Assembly (NCBI GenBank): GCA_031763025.1
Contig: JASSKH010000023.1
Span: 4,615,501 to 4,679,500, forward strand
Source: Macrocystis pyrifera
Taxonomy: Eukaryota > Sar > Phaeophyceae > Laminariales > Laminariaceae
Direction: 5' to 3'
DNA length: 64,000 nt
Positions within the stretch are counted from its first letter, which is position 1, and every line of letters begins with the position of its first letter. A model generated the notes under the pieces. It was not told the origin of the DNA and ran no database searches. It saw only the letters and a program-made list of their open reading frames with translations. Shown piece by piece: positions 1-12,621 of the stretch. Made by a program: the position numbers and the translations under genes.

Positions 1-1037
1 ACTCATCCACCCAACCGCCATGTACTACAGCAGTACAGCAGTGGGTGCAGCAGTAGATGAGTGCCCAGTTCATACGTAGCAGCACCATGGTCCAGTGGTG
101 GAAGCACAAGTGGAGTAAACGAAACAGTAAAAATACGGCAACTATTAATACCCAAAGCCACGAACCCACTCGCCCATATACTAACCAACCCACGCACCAA
201 CTCACCCACCATGTACTACATCAGTACGTACGACAATAGACATGCTGGTTCTTATCGCGCTTGTTCCTGTATTGTACTGTGAGTTCCGTTTATTTTTCCA
301 TACTCCACCATGCCGGGGAGAGCGACCCGCCCCCCGGGATGGCGCCTTCCTACGCCCCCCGTTCGCCAATTCCTTCGGCGGGGACACGGAGGGCTGCCGA
401 ATGGAGTGACCGTGGAACGGCCGCGGTGCCGCGAGCGGCCGGGGGACGCACGATAGAGCCGTTGTCCCGCGTTCAAGACTGAAACCGGCATAGCTGTGAC
501 GATCCGAAACGACGTTACTACTACTACTACCGAGCAGTAGTGATGACCACTCAAACTCGTCCGTTACCATAGTTTTGGTGATGCGTGAAGCATGTATCAA
601 CATGTATCAGGGCATGTCAACATTTCTATGCGTATCACCCCTCTTTTCTTTCATCGGAAACGGCTCCATTTCCCTTCCTGCTACGACATCCCCACTTGAC
701 CCCGTGACGTTTACCCCAATAATTTGAAGGGGCAAGGGGTGGGTAGGGGGCGTCTGCTGTGTCGCCGGGGCTTTTTTCGTCAAGAAGAGTCCGTTGTTTT
801 TCTCTATATTAGTGTGGTTTTCGCTGCAAAGGCGCCCCATTGTTTTACTCCTGGCGTGGCGTTGACTATCATTATTACGGTAGACGACGTGATTACGTCT
901 TTTTAGTGAATACTTAGACTACGGCTTGTGACGACTGCACAGAAATATGTTTGTTTGCTGACACTTTGCGCTCCGGTTGACATAGCTTTTTACAGCCACG
1001 ACAACTCGTTCACAGAAAGTCGGGGTATTCAACTGCA

Positions 1038-1491
1038 ATGTTAATGTCGTCTTTTCTATTTTTTGTACCAGGTATATATTGTCCTATTGTGATACAGAGC
1101 CATGCCCAACTGGTGGAAGCAATTGTCGACAGGCTCCCCGCGGAAAGGCAGGTCATTGCACGAGTGACCGAAGGAGTTAAGGCAAAATGTCAGGGGCGCA
1201 AGAGCTTTCTGGCGCCGGTAGCTACGAACCTTGGTCTGGCCATGGTACAGAGGTTCGTCCTGTCAAATTTTGACTGCTGCTCACATTCGGGAGTACATTT
1301 TGAAGTGTGGCGTCAAACCGCCACCCTCTCTTAAGAAGTCGGGTCTGCAATTGTTGTTGCGCCAAATGGCACCGGGTATTGGCCGGGTTACCGATTCGGA
1401 GGCTGATGAAGGCACGACCAATGCCGCGGCAGTGGAAATTGCGGCCGGCACTGGAGAAGTCGTTGTCGACGAGAAAACAGATGAGCAGTAG
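1038..1491 (+). pseudogene. Unrecognised coding-like stretch in two frames, probable gene relic or exon pair
   Basis: Not recognised. Two overlapping open frames with protein-like composition: 1038-1334 (with SHAQLVEAIVDRLPAE and EGVKAKCQGRKSFLAP) and, one frame over, 1231-1491 (with AAHIREYILKCGVK, then an acidic Ala/Glu/Thr-rich tail ending at TAG 1489-1491). A likely acceptor (ATACAG) precedes 1099. The shift falls between about 1220 and 1300. It could be a frameshifted relic, or two exons joined by a splice I cannot place. The segment from 1270 faintly resembles a SAP-like helix pair. Confidence 0.25.
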
Positions 1492-2739
1492 GTGGTGATG
1501 GGCACGAATATTTTTGTTGACGCCACTATCGCTCATAACGGCGAGGTGGTTTGTGATGGTCGGTGCAGTCGTGTTTTGAACCCCCCTGATTTGGTCGCTG
1601 TTGCCTTGCTTGTAAATTTTCGGGTGCCCCTCCCCCTGCCCCGAACCCTCGCAGTAATATGTGGCGCTTGTTATTTGAGGGTAATTTTGACCGTGTTGTT
1701 TATTCGAAGGTTATATTGTGGTGCTGAATTTTCGTTTCGTCGTGCATAATAGATAGCGGGTCTTGCCTCGAAATCAGATCGAACGCCGTGGTCGCCAATA
1801 CAATTGGCTGGAGGAGGATCGAGGGAAAGAGTGGAGAAATTTGGCGGGGCAGTGCCAAAGATACGACATTCAACAGGCCTCTCCTTCAATTCCACTGCCG
1901 CCCCCCCCCCCCCCCCCCCCCCCTCGTAAGCTTCTGTATGCCCATCTGGTGGGCATGAGGTAGAGTGGATTCATATTAGTGATTGATATATGTTACTCTG
2001 TTGCTCCGTTTGTGTGTACTGCACGAGTCGATAGCACATTGTATGGGATGACTGATCTGGCTTTCTGTGATATGGCTTGGCTTCCATACAATTTGCCGAG
2101 AGTACCGTGCGAAAATTGTGACGCTTTGTGTGGACTCATTGTAATACAGAAATAATAATTTACGAAAGTACGCGCTCCTTAATTTGATTCTGTATTTGTA
2201 TTTTCGACCGTAGTCAGGACGGTGTTTAGCGTAGTAGGCAGGAAACAAACGATTCGGCACCACATTAACCTGATGTACCGCTCTTGATGTTACTTTTCTC
2301 ACACGTAAGGTTGGGGGGAAAAAACGAACGTGCATCAATACTTGTGTTTTTCTCGAGACTGCCAGACACTGCGTTTTTCGGCATCACATGACAGGATAAT
2401 GTATATGTAAAACAGAACGACTGTTACTTCCGCGACAAAATATCGCACGAGGAACCCACCAAGGAACTACGTGTATCAATCCAGCCAAGTGCAACAATGT
2501 GGTCACAACCGCAACCCCCACACATGTATAGTGAGACCGCGTTCATAACTAATAAACCTTGCGACTCGCCGTGATGCTTTAAGTATCTACTACAACCGAA
2601 GCATGGAAAACTATGACGCTGCGTTCAGCCAAGCGTACAAATAGTCCCTCGTAGTTTTTTTTTTCTTCTCTCCCCCCACCCACTTCCTCACTGATGAAAA
2701 AAAAAAAAAAGCCCGCGAAAATACACCACCCTGCAAAAC

Positions 2740-5700
2740 GAAAACACACCAACTGATCCAAGCAGTTCAACTGCATAATTTGATACAATGCTGATACATC
2801 AGACAAGCATACAAACCAACACTGCTGTTCGTGTATTATGTATAATTTCACCTGCTTCCCCTCAGTAACCCGCGACCCCGCCATGAAATCCCATACCAAC
2901 AAACACAACTACAAGGTATCGGAAGCCGAAAGCGCATCAACCGAGACAACCATTTCATGTGAAAATAGTTGGTTTCATTGGTTTTGTACCGTACGCAAAT
3001 TGATGCAAACCTCGTGCGCGTAAGACAAAATCAGTTACACCCCTCCTCTCACCGATAGAACACTCAGGACAAAAACTAACAAGACTTGCAAGCCAATACA
3101 CATCCACCGAGCCAAGCAGTGTACCTTCATCATTGCAAGCAATGACGCAACGTCAACCGAGCATTCAGGGTAATACGTAGAGGTCATTATTTTATGTACG
3201 CCACGCCTAACCCCCCCCCCCCAACGCTAACCCAGTAACCCTCCCCCCCGTCCACAGGCGGCCAAACAGGAAGGGGATAAGATTACCAAAAAGTTTATAT
3301 GTAATATATGGAAACAACGTAATGAGCGCCCAATTGTTGGAGGTGTCTCTATTAGGAGTAGGAACGGTGCTCCGTCGCCCCCCCCCCCCCCCCCCCATCC
3401 ACATAGTAAACCTCAGAACAGCAAACACAATGGAAGCTGAGATTGCGCCAACCGAGTCAAGTAGTTCGTGTTGAATACTTACTTAGATTGTTTTTGCTTG
3501 CATCATATTCGAAACAATGCAAAACCACGTGCGTGCAAGCCAATAAAACACATGAATCATGCCAAGGTCAAAACAAAAGCCATGAGGTCTTGCTTTTCTT
3601 GGTAGATGGGCTGTCCCTATTTGACTTGGAAACACTCTCGGCGTCGCCAGAGGGCTTCTTGCGCGTTAGAGTTCCATTGAACTCGGGTGCCTCCATGACC
3701 CTCTGGAAACGTTACAGCGAAACCAAAAGGGGAGGGAGGGAAAGGGGAAGGGAAGGGTGTGCAGGCAAGGGAGAGGGAGGGGTGGGGTAGGTGGGCATCA
3801 GGGACCGTCGCAGAGGTAGTTTGGTCCATGTACGGGAGCGTGTCAACTGTATCTATTTCCCCCCCCGGATGACTGAGATGGCACTACTAAAGCAGCGATA
3901 GTTTATCAATTTACCGATGCGGGATATCGGGTTACAGAAAACCACGGCCGTGTTGCTAGCATACTATTAATACAATATGTAGTGGTCCATGAAAAAAAAC
4001 TTCATGCAGTAGAGGTGTATCTCTTTGACCGGTTACCCGGGTACTCGCGACTAATACCCGTCTCCCAAACAATTTTCACGGATACGAGTAGCATTTGGCA
4101 CGAAGCGCGTTTCATTTTCCTCCCCGGGTACTCGTGTACTCGCTGTTGGAGATGCTGTCGTCCGTCTTCTATAACGAGAATACGTAAACGAGCTGTGACA
4201 CGCAGCGTGGTCGTTGGTTATTCGGCTACTCAGACTTGCTCGGGGGGAAACGAATACGTCAGCTAGCTGTGAGTACGACTGAAATAGTGATTGATACTCA
4301 ACTTTGAAAAATGCGCGATACGTCAGACGCGCACAATTAATTGATGTTCGACAACCCTTTGGTCTTTTGGGGCCCCGTGGCATCGACACTACCGCCCCCC
4401 TCGCAAACAGCACCACAAGAAACTTGACCTAAAAAAAGCGAGAAGTAAGAAACTCGATACCTGGTATGCTATATACCGAAGTTTGTTTGTGCAAGGCACA
4501 CGCTTCTCAAATGAATAATATATCAATGGCTTTGAACCAATTTATCCGTTTCATATCAGAGGGCCGGTACTGCCGTATACTACGGCTGTATTAATAGTAC
4601 AAATCAAAATTACGAGTTTTCATTGAGACCTTTCCAAGCGTCTAAGCTAGAGTTTGCAAACCTGCCAAGATACAATCTGTCTCCCACCCTGTTATCCTCA
4701 CAGCATCACCAGTCTAAACAGGTGTCGCACACCTACCCCAGCGACCCGGGCTGGTTGACGTTGTCGATATACCTGGTATCACTTTATATAATCGTGATTT
4801 TTTTCTGTCGATATCTTTACCCTCACAAGTCCCTTTCATGTCATACTGTACTCGCGCAAATTATCTGTGTGCACATCATGTAACTCCAAGTGAGGTAATA
4901 ACCACCTTTTAACAAACAGGGAATCTGCTCAGCCTGGAAAAGAGGGCGCGTCCTACGATAAATTCAGTACGTTATAGATCTCGGCTTGGTTTCTTATTAC
5001 TGCTTGTGGCCGTCATGTGCTTTTAAAAAAATATAAGTCGGATAGATCACGACCTCCTGTAGTAGTAGATGATTTAGGTCGTACCGCTATGATATGTTGG
5101 GGAAGATCTGTACAGTACAGATCCCAAACAGGAAACGTTTCGTACTCGTAGATCAAGCAGGCAGGTTCCACGGCTCTCACCCGCCAACATGAGCTGGGTA
5201 CTACAGATCAGGCTTATATCTGCCCTGAAAGATTTACCCTCTGGTAGATCCTTGGTGTGTAAATCGATGACCGGATGACCGGCCCGGTGTTTTTTCCAAG
5301 TCTGTCGTCAAAAACGCGGCGGGTTCAGCTTTTACAGGGACAATACTCTGTAGAGACAAACGAAGTCCTCTATCTCTCGTACTCGTACTACATCTTGCTA
5401 CCTCAGAAATAAAATATGCGGACTACTGCTGCTGTTGTTGTCACCTGCGGCGTCCACGCCAGTCGAACAGCACTACTGCTGCTGTAATACTATTCCAACG
5501 GGACCCACCTTCTACGGGCCCCTCTGTCGTAGCCGTCGCCCTCAGAGCGGAAGCGTGCACTGATGAAGCTGCTCCCCTCTCTGTCTCTGCAGCGTCGTCC
5601 CAAAAACCCTGGCCAGGGCGTCCTGTGACATCTCCAAAAACTGGCCGCCTTCAGGTACCGGTTCGATCTTGTCGTCCACGAGAATTCGGTTCAGCCGTCA

Positions 5701-5900
5701 AGCAGCTGCTGCTACATACCCCTGGTACGTATAGCAATAGACCCTGTGATCTATGAAGTATACCTGGTACACGAATACGTACTGCTGTACGGTACGGGGA
5801 CATACAGGCAGTATACGTGGCAATAACAGACACAGGTGTCGATCAGTGATGAAATGCGAATTTTGAATTTTGAATGTTGTGGGTTGTGGGTTGTGGGCCG
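2740..5900 (-). repeat. Left arm of a dispersed inverted duplication
   Basis: Several blocks are reverse-complement matches to 35785-37570: 3060-3160 with 37315-37425, 3185-3600 with 36900-37310, 3620-3810 with 36700-36890, 3900-4010 with 36515-36600, 4060-4260 with 36300-36460, 4320-4400 with 36225-36290, and 5840-5900 with 35785-35860. Order is kept. Indels separate the blocks, and 4410-5830 has no partner, so it is an insertion here or a loss there. No coding capacity was recognised. Confidence 0.85.
5045..5290 (+). repeat. GATC-rich dispersed element, copy 1
   Basis: Carries the family marks: a near-perfect palindrome AGATCTGTACAGTACAGATC at 5104-5123, TAGATCAAGCAG, AACATGAGCT and TATCTGCCCTGAAAGATTTA. 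Other copies lie at 25685-25960, 38760-39050, 41110-41470, 42490-42740, 58960-59130, 61190-61470 and 63480-63760. Confidence 0.8.
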
Positions 5901-6579
5901 CATCTCGTCGGGATATCGCAATTTGGAACAAAACGTTCAAGCAGATATCAAGTTTGCATCGTGTGGAGGATCGTTTCTCAAACGGAAACTTGCGCCAATT
6001 AACAAGACGTCCTGGCTATGAGCACGCGAAGCAAACGGCGAACGGGATCGGGTACAGCACTCGTGGATAGGATAGTAACAGCAACGACTCCGATAGATCG
6101 ACCATTGTTAGCCCCGGAAAATCCTACGCAAAATGCTCTCGATTTTTCGCGTCCAAACCTTTCAGGGCCTGATTTGCTGGGCACAGCAGAAGGAGGCAGC
6201 AGAGCACCCATAAACCAACCATTGGCTCCTGTAGCTGTCCGGCTTCGTCTCCAGTCGGCGAACGAAGTGTGCACTCTGGGTGCTCAGTTATGCTATCCCC
6301 GGTCAGTAACGCCTACACACAATGAACGCCATTTTTACACGTAGTTCGCTACAGGGGGATGGGCTTAAACGTCCCCTGTGAGTCCCCAATCCTAGTCATT
6401 CCCATTGGTGGCAACCTGAGGGCTGAGGAGTGCCAGAACCCGATGATAACACCGCTTTGAGGGTTCCAAGCACGCTAGTTACACCCACCCCTGTGCTGTT
6501 GTTCATCCCGTGTAGTTTTTCCCGTATCCCCTTCCATTTGCCAGCCCTTTTCCGGTGTTTTGCTGATCTCTTACCATCA

Positions 6580-9500
6580 ATGGCGGACGATGGAGTGAAC
6601 CCTAAGGCTTACCCCCTCTCTGGGCCTGACCTCACCGTCACCATCCTGGACCTCATCCAGCAGGCGTCAAATTACAAGCAGCTCAAGAAGGGCGCCAACG
6701 AGGGTGAGTCCAGGGAAGCGTATCCTCCATCGATCTCCCTTCTAAGAGCACTGTGGACGGCTGTTCCTATTTCCTCCCTAGACTCCAAGCTTCAGCTGAT
6801 GTTGCTATCGTCGTGTATACCTCTAGCTTGATTGGACAAGGATCCCCTTCGTTTTGTTGCGTTGTGTGTTGCCTTTGCGGAAGACACTTGATTGTCAAAA
6901 TCCAACCACGACTGACGCCCCCTGGGGTTTATGCACCACTCACTTCGCGCTTTTCTTTCTGCGTTGCCGTTTAGTCCGCGACGCCTTGAGTTTGAAATAT
7001 GCTGCCAAGGCGTATTTGATAAAACAGCGGTGTACAGCAGTAGGTGACGGTGACGCGACCACAGGTCGTACGTGCTGCGGTTTGTTGTATTAATGGTTGG
7101 TTTCCTTTCTGCCTTGCCGTTTAGACCGCGACGCCTTGAATTTTGAAATATGCTGCCAAGGCGTATTCGATCAAACAGACAGCAGTACTGCTGTAGTTGA
7201 CGCAACCACAGGTCGTACGTGGTGCGGTTTGATGTATCTTGAAGCTGTCGCCCTGTGCTCAAGAACCCACACGCCTCTGCTCACAACACACCAACAGCCT
7301 GTATTGTGACCACGGACTATTAATAGAGGATACCAGGTAACGATGATAACAATAACTACAGTAGTACAACAGCAACAGCAACCCCAGCCTATCCGTTGTA
7401 CAAATGCCGCTAATGATGAGTTAACGTCTGAAACATGAAGTTCATCGTACTTTAGTCCTGCTCCTACTCCCACCCAAACCAAACTACAGCAGTGCCGTAT
7501 GTATTGCTGCTGCTGTAGACTACGAGTGCGCCTATTAATGGCTACTATTATTAGTATTAATAATAGCTGTCCTCGGGGTATCAGGTATGCACTTCTGGTC
7601 TCATACAGAGTGGTATGATACTCGTAGGTTCTTCCATAAGTGCCGAAGTACAGATGAAGCCCATTGCGGCTTACTGGCTGCCACGTGAAAAGCCTGAACT
7701 TTTATCCTCCAGTGGCCATTGCCCGTCCCAAGGTTAGCCAGAGGGCGCACAGCGGCGACGCTGGATCCCTCCGCCGACTCGGGTACCACACCGCACTGGC
7801 TCTAAGAGTAGACCATACTTACTCATACGACACCTATGATAGCATGTACCTGCCCACACTGCCATGGCGTACGATAAGTGGCAGCAGGGGCTTGTAGGAA
7901 TCGGCTAGCCTATGTTCCGCGTGTGCTATCATGAGCAGCCAAGGGTATGGTTCGATGATTCGGAGCCGTAGCCGGCGGTGCTGCAACGCGTTTTGGTGCA
8001 TGTCACTCAACCCTCTTCCGAATACACACACCTCCTGCCTCGTACTGGTGTGATCGCGCAGCAAGAGTGTGGCCGACCCTTTCAGATTTGCACCCGCTTT
8101 TTTTTGGGTGGGGGCTACTTCGAAGTAGCGTGTGACCATTTGTGCAGGTTTAAGTTCAAAGCTCTGCGAGCAGAGATTAAGTGGCCGAGGAGCCAGCTTA
8201 TAAACACCCCAACAAGTATGTACCACCGAGACTTATACGTGTCCCACCGCCCGTGCTCCGCAGCGACCAAGACCCTCAACCGCGGCATCTCCGAGTTCAT
8301 CGTCATGGCCGCCGATGCGGAGCCGTTGGAAATCCTGCTGCACCTCCCCCTGCTGTGCGAGGACAAGAACGTACCGTATGTCTTCGTCCCCTCCAAGGTG
8401 TGTTCATGTGCTCTGTACGCCTTGCAGTCGTCCCGAGCGCAAAAGTGTCTTTTTTTGTGGTATTTCAGAGGCATAGATGCAGCTCCGGTCCCATAATATG
8501 AAACCAACATACGGGTCCATGCGGAATTTCGTGTTGAAGAAAATATGTGTTCCGCGCTAACTTTGGTACAAGCGCTTCCGAGTTTCGTATCCCCTCGGAA
8601 ATCTCTGGCTGAGTTTCTTGTGGGGCTCCTTCTTGTGAGAGGGCCGGTAGTGTAGCCTGCGGGAAACAGGCATCGCCATGTCTCTTGTTTTTATTTTATG
8701 CAGCCACAGGTTGTCATTACGTACTATTAATACCAAGTATTGCAGAGAATGGCGCACGCCGGATATCTGGGCCTTGGTTGTGTTTTGAGTTGCACGCGAA
8801 GTTCTCCATCGGGCTTGTAAGTTCTCCAACAGACTTGTATGTACGTAACTGAAAAAAATAAACGTGATCGAGGCGCAACGTGAGAGGGGGGGGGACAGAC
8901 GTGGTGGGGTCCGGAAAGAAGAAACTCTGCGGCGGACCGTATGCGTTGCTGAACCATTTGAATTTCGTTGATGCTCAGAGTGCTCACGTACTCGGTGCAG
9001 GGATACTCGTGCAACGGTATTTGAGAGTTGCCACAGAGGGAAAGTGCGTATTTCTCTGAGGAGCGTTCAACGGTTTATGCGGTGTTTGCTCATCACTTCT
9101 CTATGCAACGACAACAATATATGGGTACCCCCGTGCTTCCTGCCACCGTGAGTGCCCACGTATGAACCCATCCCGAAAGCCGAGTGCTAAAAGTTTGTTC
9201 CCGAAACGTGGCGGCAGTTATGATGTGTTAAGGCTTGCACAAGAGTGCTCTCATATTACTACTGCAATATTACGGGGGTCCATAGTAAATAGGACCAAAT
9301 GTTCTCAGGAAAAATAGCGAAATATACAGGATTTTATGTAAACCATAGGTCCTGTTAATTATGGACCCCCGTAATAGTGTCAGTTGAGGAGTACACAATA
9401 CCTGGAGCGTGGTGTAGCGAAGTTGCAGCCAACGCGAGATTATTTTCTGTAGGTGGTGCGCTTGCGGGTGTCAACCAAAGCCCCAAAGCCTTCTGTCAAT

Positions 9501-9697
9501 AACCGACCTCCCCCCTTCGCCTTCCCTCTCGTCCGGTCCGTTTGTATACACGCGAAACGTTTTGAAAGGTGGCTCTCGGACGCGCATGCGGCGTCTCTCG
9601 CCCGGTGATCTCTTGCTCGGTAACGACCAACGAAGCGTCACAGCTCAAGAGCCAGATCCTCACCCTCAAGGACCAGATCGAGCAGCTGCTCATCTAG
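6580..9697 (+). CDS. SNU13: SNU13 / 15.5K (NHP2L1) K-turn RNA-binding protein, complete, 3 exons
   Basis: L7Ae-family protein that binds kink-turns in U4 snRNA (U4/U6.U5 tri-snRNP) and in box C/D snoRNAs, so it acts in the nucleus and nucleolus. Exons: 6580-6703, 8264-8397, 9569-9697. Introns of 1560 and 1171 bp have GTGAGT...CAG and GTGTGT...AAG ends. The junctions keep frame (a GCG codon is split G|CG at the first; phase 0 at the second) and give exactly 128 aa plus TAG, the usual length in this family. Visible hallmarks are VNPKAYPL and [11 protein letters not shown] in exon 1, [20 protein letters not shown] and [13 protein letters not shown] in exon 2, and [12 protein letters not shown] plus the C-terminal DQIEQLLI in exon 3. 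The frame stays open about 50 codons upstream (a methionine at 6430), but that stretch looks like pyrimidine-rich 5' UTR and family length favours 6580. Nothing looks broken. Intron 1 holds a tandem duplication and intron 2 a TIR element. Confidence 0.97.
6951..7232 (+). repeat. Tandem duplication of about 145 bp in SNU13 intron 1
   Basis: Copies at about 6951-7090 and 7099-7232 share GTTTAG(T/A)CCGCGACGCCTTGA, ATATGCTGCCAAGGCGTATT and CGACCACAGGTCGTACGTG-type ends. Confidence 0.9.
9268..9376. mobile_element. MITE-like TIR element, 109 bp, SNU13 intron 2
   Basis: Ends TATTACGGGGGTCCATAGTA and AATTATGGACCCCCGTAATA are inverted repeats. The centre is AT-rich with no coding potential. It founds a family of seven similar elements in this window. 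Confidence 0.9.
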
Positions 9698-10964
9698 GAA
9701 ACACCCTTGTAGAAAGAACACCCCCCGCCGTCCCGGCCCTCCAGCCAAATTGAGATTGGATCTAGGGTGGCGGTGTTGTTGTTCTGCCGGTGCAGGGTCG
9801 TTGTGGACGGCCTATGACAGCGTCGGGATGTGGGTGTTGCATGGTATACCGAGGTGCTGAGAGGGGGGTGGTAATGCGCCGCACTCCCGCTTATGAAGAA
9901 AGGAAAACCTGTTTTTTTTGTGACATGGCGGCACTAGATTAAGAGGCTATCGGGGTTATATTTTTATGAAAAAAAGACTTTACGGGGGGATCTCTGTTAT
10001 ATTGAGTCAGAGGTTGCAATGCGGCAAGGTGCTGCATCGAACACAACAGTTTGATGGCGCTTATCCCGAAAAAGGTTGCATGTGCTCATCAGTACTCGTA
10101 TGCATCCATTGCGTCTGGGCGCACGCCCTCGAAACCTTTTCAAGGCGGCTCCGTGTCCCGATACCTGGGTGGTGCGTCTGCACCGAATCGGCTGAATAAA
10201 ACCAATCCCTGTCCATTGTCGTGCTCGTATGGCATGGCTTAACCCTGGCAAAAATAACAGTATTAGTATTCCCCTCCCCGTCTGATGTTGGGTTCGTATA
10301 TATGGACAGGCGTACTTTCCATACTGCAGAAATATTTACCACTCTGTTTGCAAGTGTTTTGTCCACCAAAAAATGGATGCAGTTCAGCCAGAAAAACAGA
10401 GTAACAGATGCCGAATGCACTTTACCAGGTACAAGCTACACGCTCAGAATCTCGTCAGTCTCGATACCCTTGGGCCGCGATTGAAATTGCTGTAGTTCAG
10501 GTCCGAATCAAGTACTGCTGTCTCTACTGTACGTATGGTGAACTAGTTTCCGCGTTTAGGACAGAACGAAGATGTCGCAGCCATTTGTAACGAGGGTCGA
10601 CGTCTGCTCGCACGATGAAATCTTAGCGTTAGGATTTGAGCACTTGCGGTCCACAGTCTTATAAACGGCCCTGGACATGCCACCTTAACAAAAACAAACT
10701 ACAGTATATACCGCAAACTATGCATCGTACACACAAGTACCGTCTTCGCCGTCACATGTATGTGCTACAATAATACCGTCGCGTGTGCTGCAAAAAAAAA
10801 GTTCGGAGTCGTAGAATAGGCGACCTATACTGTCCAAGCACGTCGTACTCAATAATGGTGGTACGGTGGTACGTTTCTCCTTCTCGTTATACACGAGAAA
10901 AAAATACTTGTCTTGTACATAATCAAGCGTCGTGTGCTGGGGAGACGCGGACAACTAGCAAAAA

Positions 10965-11028
<64 letters not shown>
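10965..11028 (+). repeat. 64-base uninterrupted poly-G tract
   Basis: All 64 bases are G on the plus strand. The length may vary or be misassembled. Confidence 0.95.
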
Positions 11029-11029
<1 letters not shown>

Positions 11030-12492
11030 ACGATGGGAAACGTCGTTTTAACACGATAGAAAACGTGCGCAAAAAAAAAAAAAAAAAAAGTTGACAATAA
11101 AACACTAAAATTCCTGAAAAGCTTTTGAAAAAAAAAAGCCCACAAAGGTCCACAAAGGCGATCGTTTTTTTTCTTGGCGCACCCGCTCATATGACGCCGC
11201 TTGGTCACCTTTTAAGACAAACTATTATGGGAAATTATTTCTGAGCTCTCACAACTGGGTTTTTAGACCGAATACATTGGCGTTTAACTCTGTGTGGGGA
11301 AGTCAAAAACACCGATAGACTCCTCAAAATGCTCCCCGTAAATGATAGCGAGATTTCATTAACAACAGTAGTAGTATCTTTCCCGTTTCTCCAGAGTCCT
11401 AGTTTAATTTTTGGAGTAGCCAATCAGTTTTCTCTGGAGGGTCCGAAATAAGGCTGTTGGTCAGAAATGGGGCCAGAAATGATGGATCTTTGAAGATTTT
11501 TGATGAAAAATCATGATGTCCTCAGAACTAGAAATAAATATGGACGAACAGTCTAAATAACAACGACTCTGGAGAAACGGAAAAGTGCTCGAGAAAGCTC
11601 TCGGAAAACTGTAAGGGAAACATCCTTATACCGAGGAGAGTCTACCGGTGTTTTGACAGTCCCGTCGAGTAAATCGCCGCTTTTCGGCAAAAAAGCTGGT
11701 TCTGAGACCCTTTCAAAAAATTCCCGTAATAATAACGTGCGCAAAAAAAAAAAAGAACTTCTCGACCACAAAACTCCTGAAAAACTTTGCCCACAAAATG
11801 CGCGAACTGCCCAGCGTTCCATACGTTTTAGTATGCAACGCTGGATGACTACGTACCAAATTCTGACTAAGTCTGATTCCGGATCCGTGATCTCCAGCTG
11901 CTCAAACTTTACCCACCCTGATTTTCAGCCGGATTGAAAGAGATGATATTTTCTGTATCATCCCCGCTTTCTTGCGTTTTTGTGTGATTTTACCGCAGCG
12001 ACCCGACAAAAACCGTTGAAACCCGGTACAGCCCGTCAGAATCATTTTTGAATCCCGAAGCCCATACCAAAAGGGGCACTGTGCCGTGAGCACACCATAA
12101 CTTTTTTCACATTTTAGTAGGGGATTTTTCTTCATCATCCCCCCCTCTAACCAAAATTCAAGAACGCTTGATTGCGGAAGGGGCCAGTACAAGAAACCGA
12201 CAATTCAGGCGCCTGGAACCACATTTGCAAACTTCAGCGACGCGAGGTCCGCCCCGAAGCAGGACACGAGAAGTGCTGTCGTTTTGGTACACTCACGAGA
12301 GTGCACCAAGGAGCTCATATCTGCCCTGCCAATTTTTGGCTCTATGGAAACGCTCGGAGCTAGAGCAGACAAACGAAAAGTCCTCAGAAAAAAAAAACGG
12401 CGGCAGACGTGATTCCAGTGTCTTTGTTGTCGGGACTTTTTTCGTGTTTTGTGGGCAGTGCTACAGTGCAACACAGGTGTCCTATTCCCGGC

Positions 12493-12621
12493 ATGCCCGC
12501 CCATTCCGACTCATGGGCCGGCGCGCCGGAGATAAAGACAGAAGGATATCAGAATGAAGATCCGTGGTGGACCGATTCGGTCTCCCACGCAACTAACTCG
12601 TGGTGCGCCTGCGTCGGGAAG
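12493..12621 (+). CDS. Weak candidate exon, unrecognised
   Basis: A 43-codon open stretch from ATG 12493 with protein-like, Trp-rich composition (WAGAPEIKTEG, EDPWWTDS, SWCACVGK) ending at a good donor, AAG|GTGAGC. No matching downstream exon or family was found. It may be chance. Confidence 0.18.

Larger units (their letters stand above)
1..6579. other. Intergenic region left of SNU13
   Basis: No gene is supported apart from the relic at 1038-1491. It holds a C run near 1901-1923, the left arm of a dispersed inverted duplication (about 2740-4410 plus 5840-5900), C/G runs near 3211 and 3380, a GATC-rich repeat at 5045-5290 and four TACC(A/T)GGTA sites. An open frame at 6018-6344 on the plus strand is unrecognised and may be chance. 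Confidence 0.6.

Noticed and set aside
5998..6344. Overlapping 108- and 91-codon frames on opposite strands upstream of SNU13
   Set aside because: Neither is recognised, and both strands open at once suggests composition rather than coding.
6430..6579. In-frame upstream extension of SNU13 to a methionine at 6430
   Set aside because: It would add 50 residues with no family counterpart. The sequence is pyrimidine-rich like a 5' UTR, and the 6580 start gives the exact family length.
10783..11208. Frames with long poly-Gly or poly-Pro
   Set aside because: They only translate the homopolymer G run.
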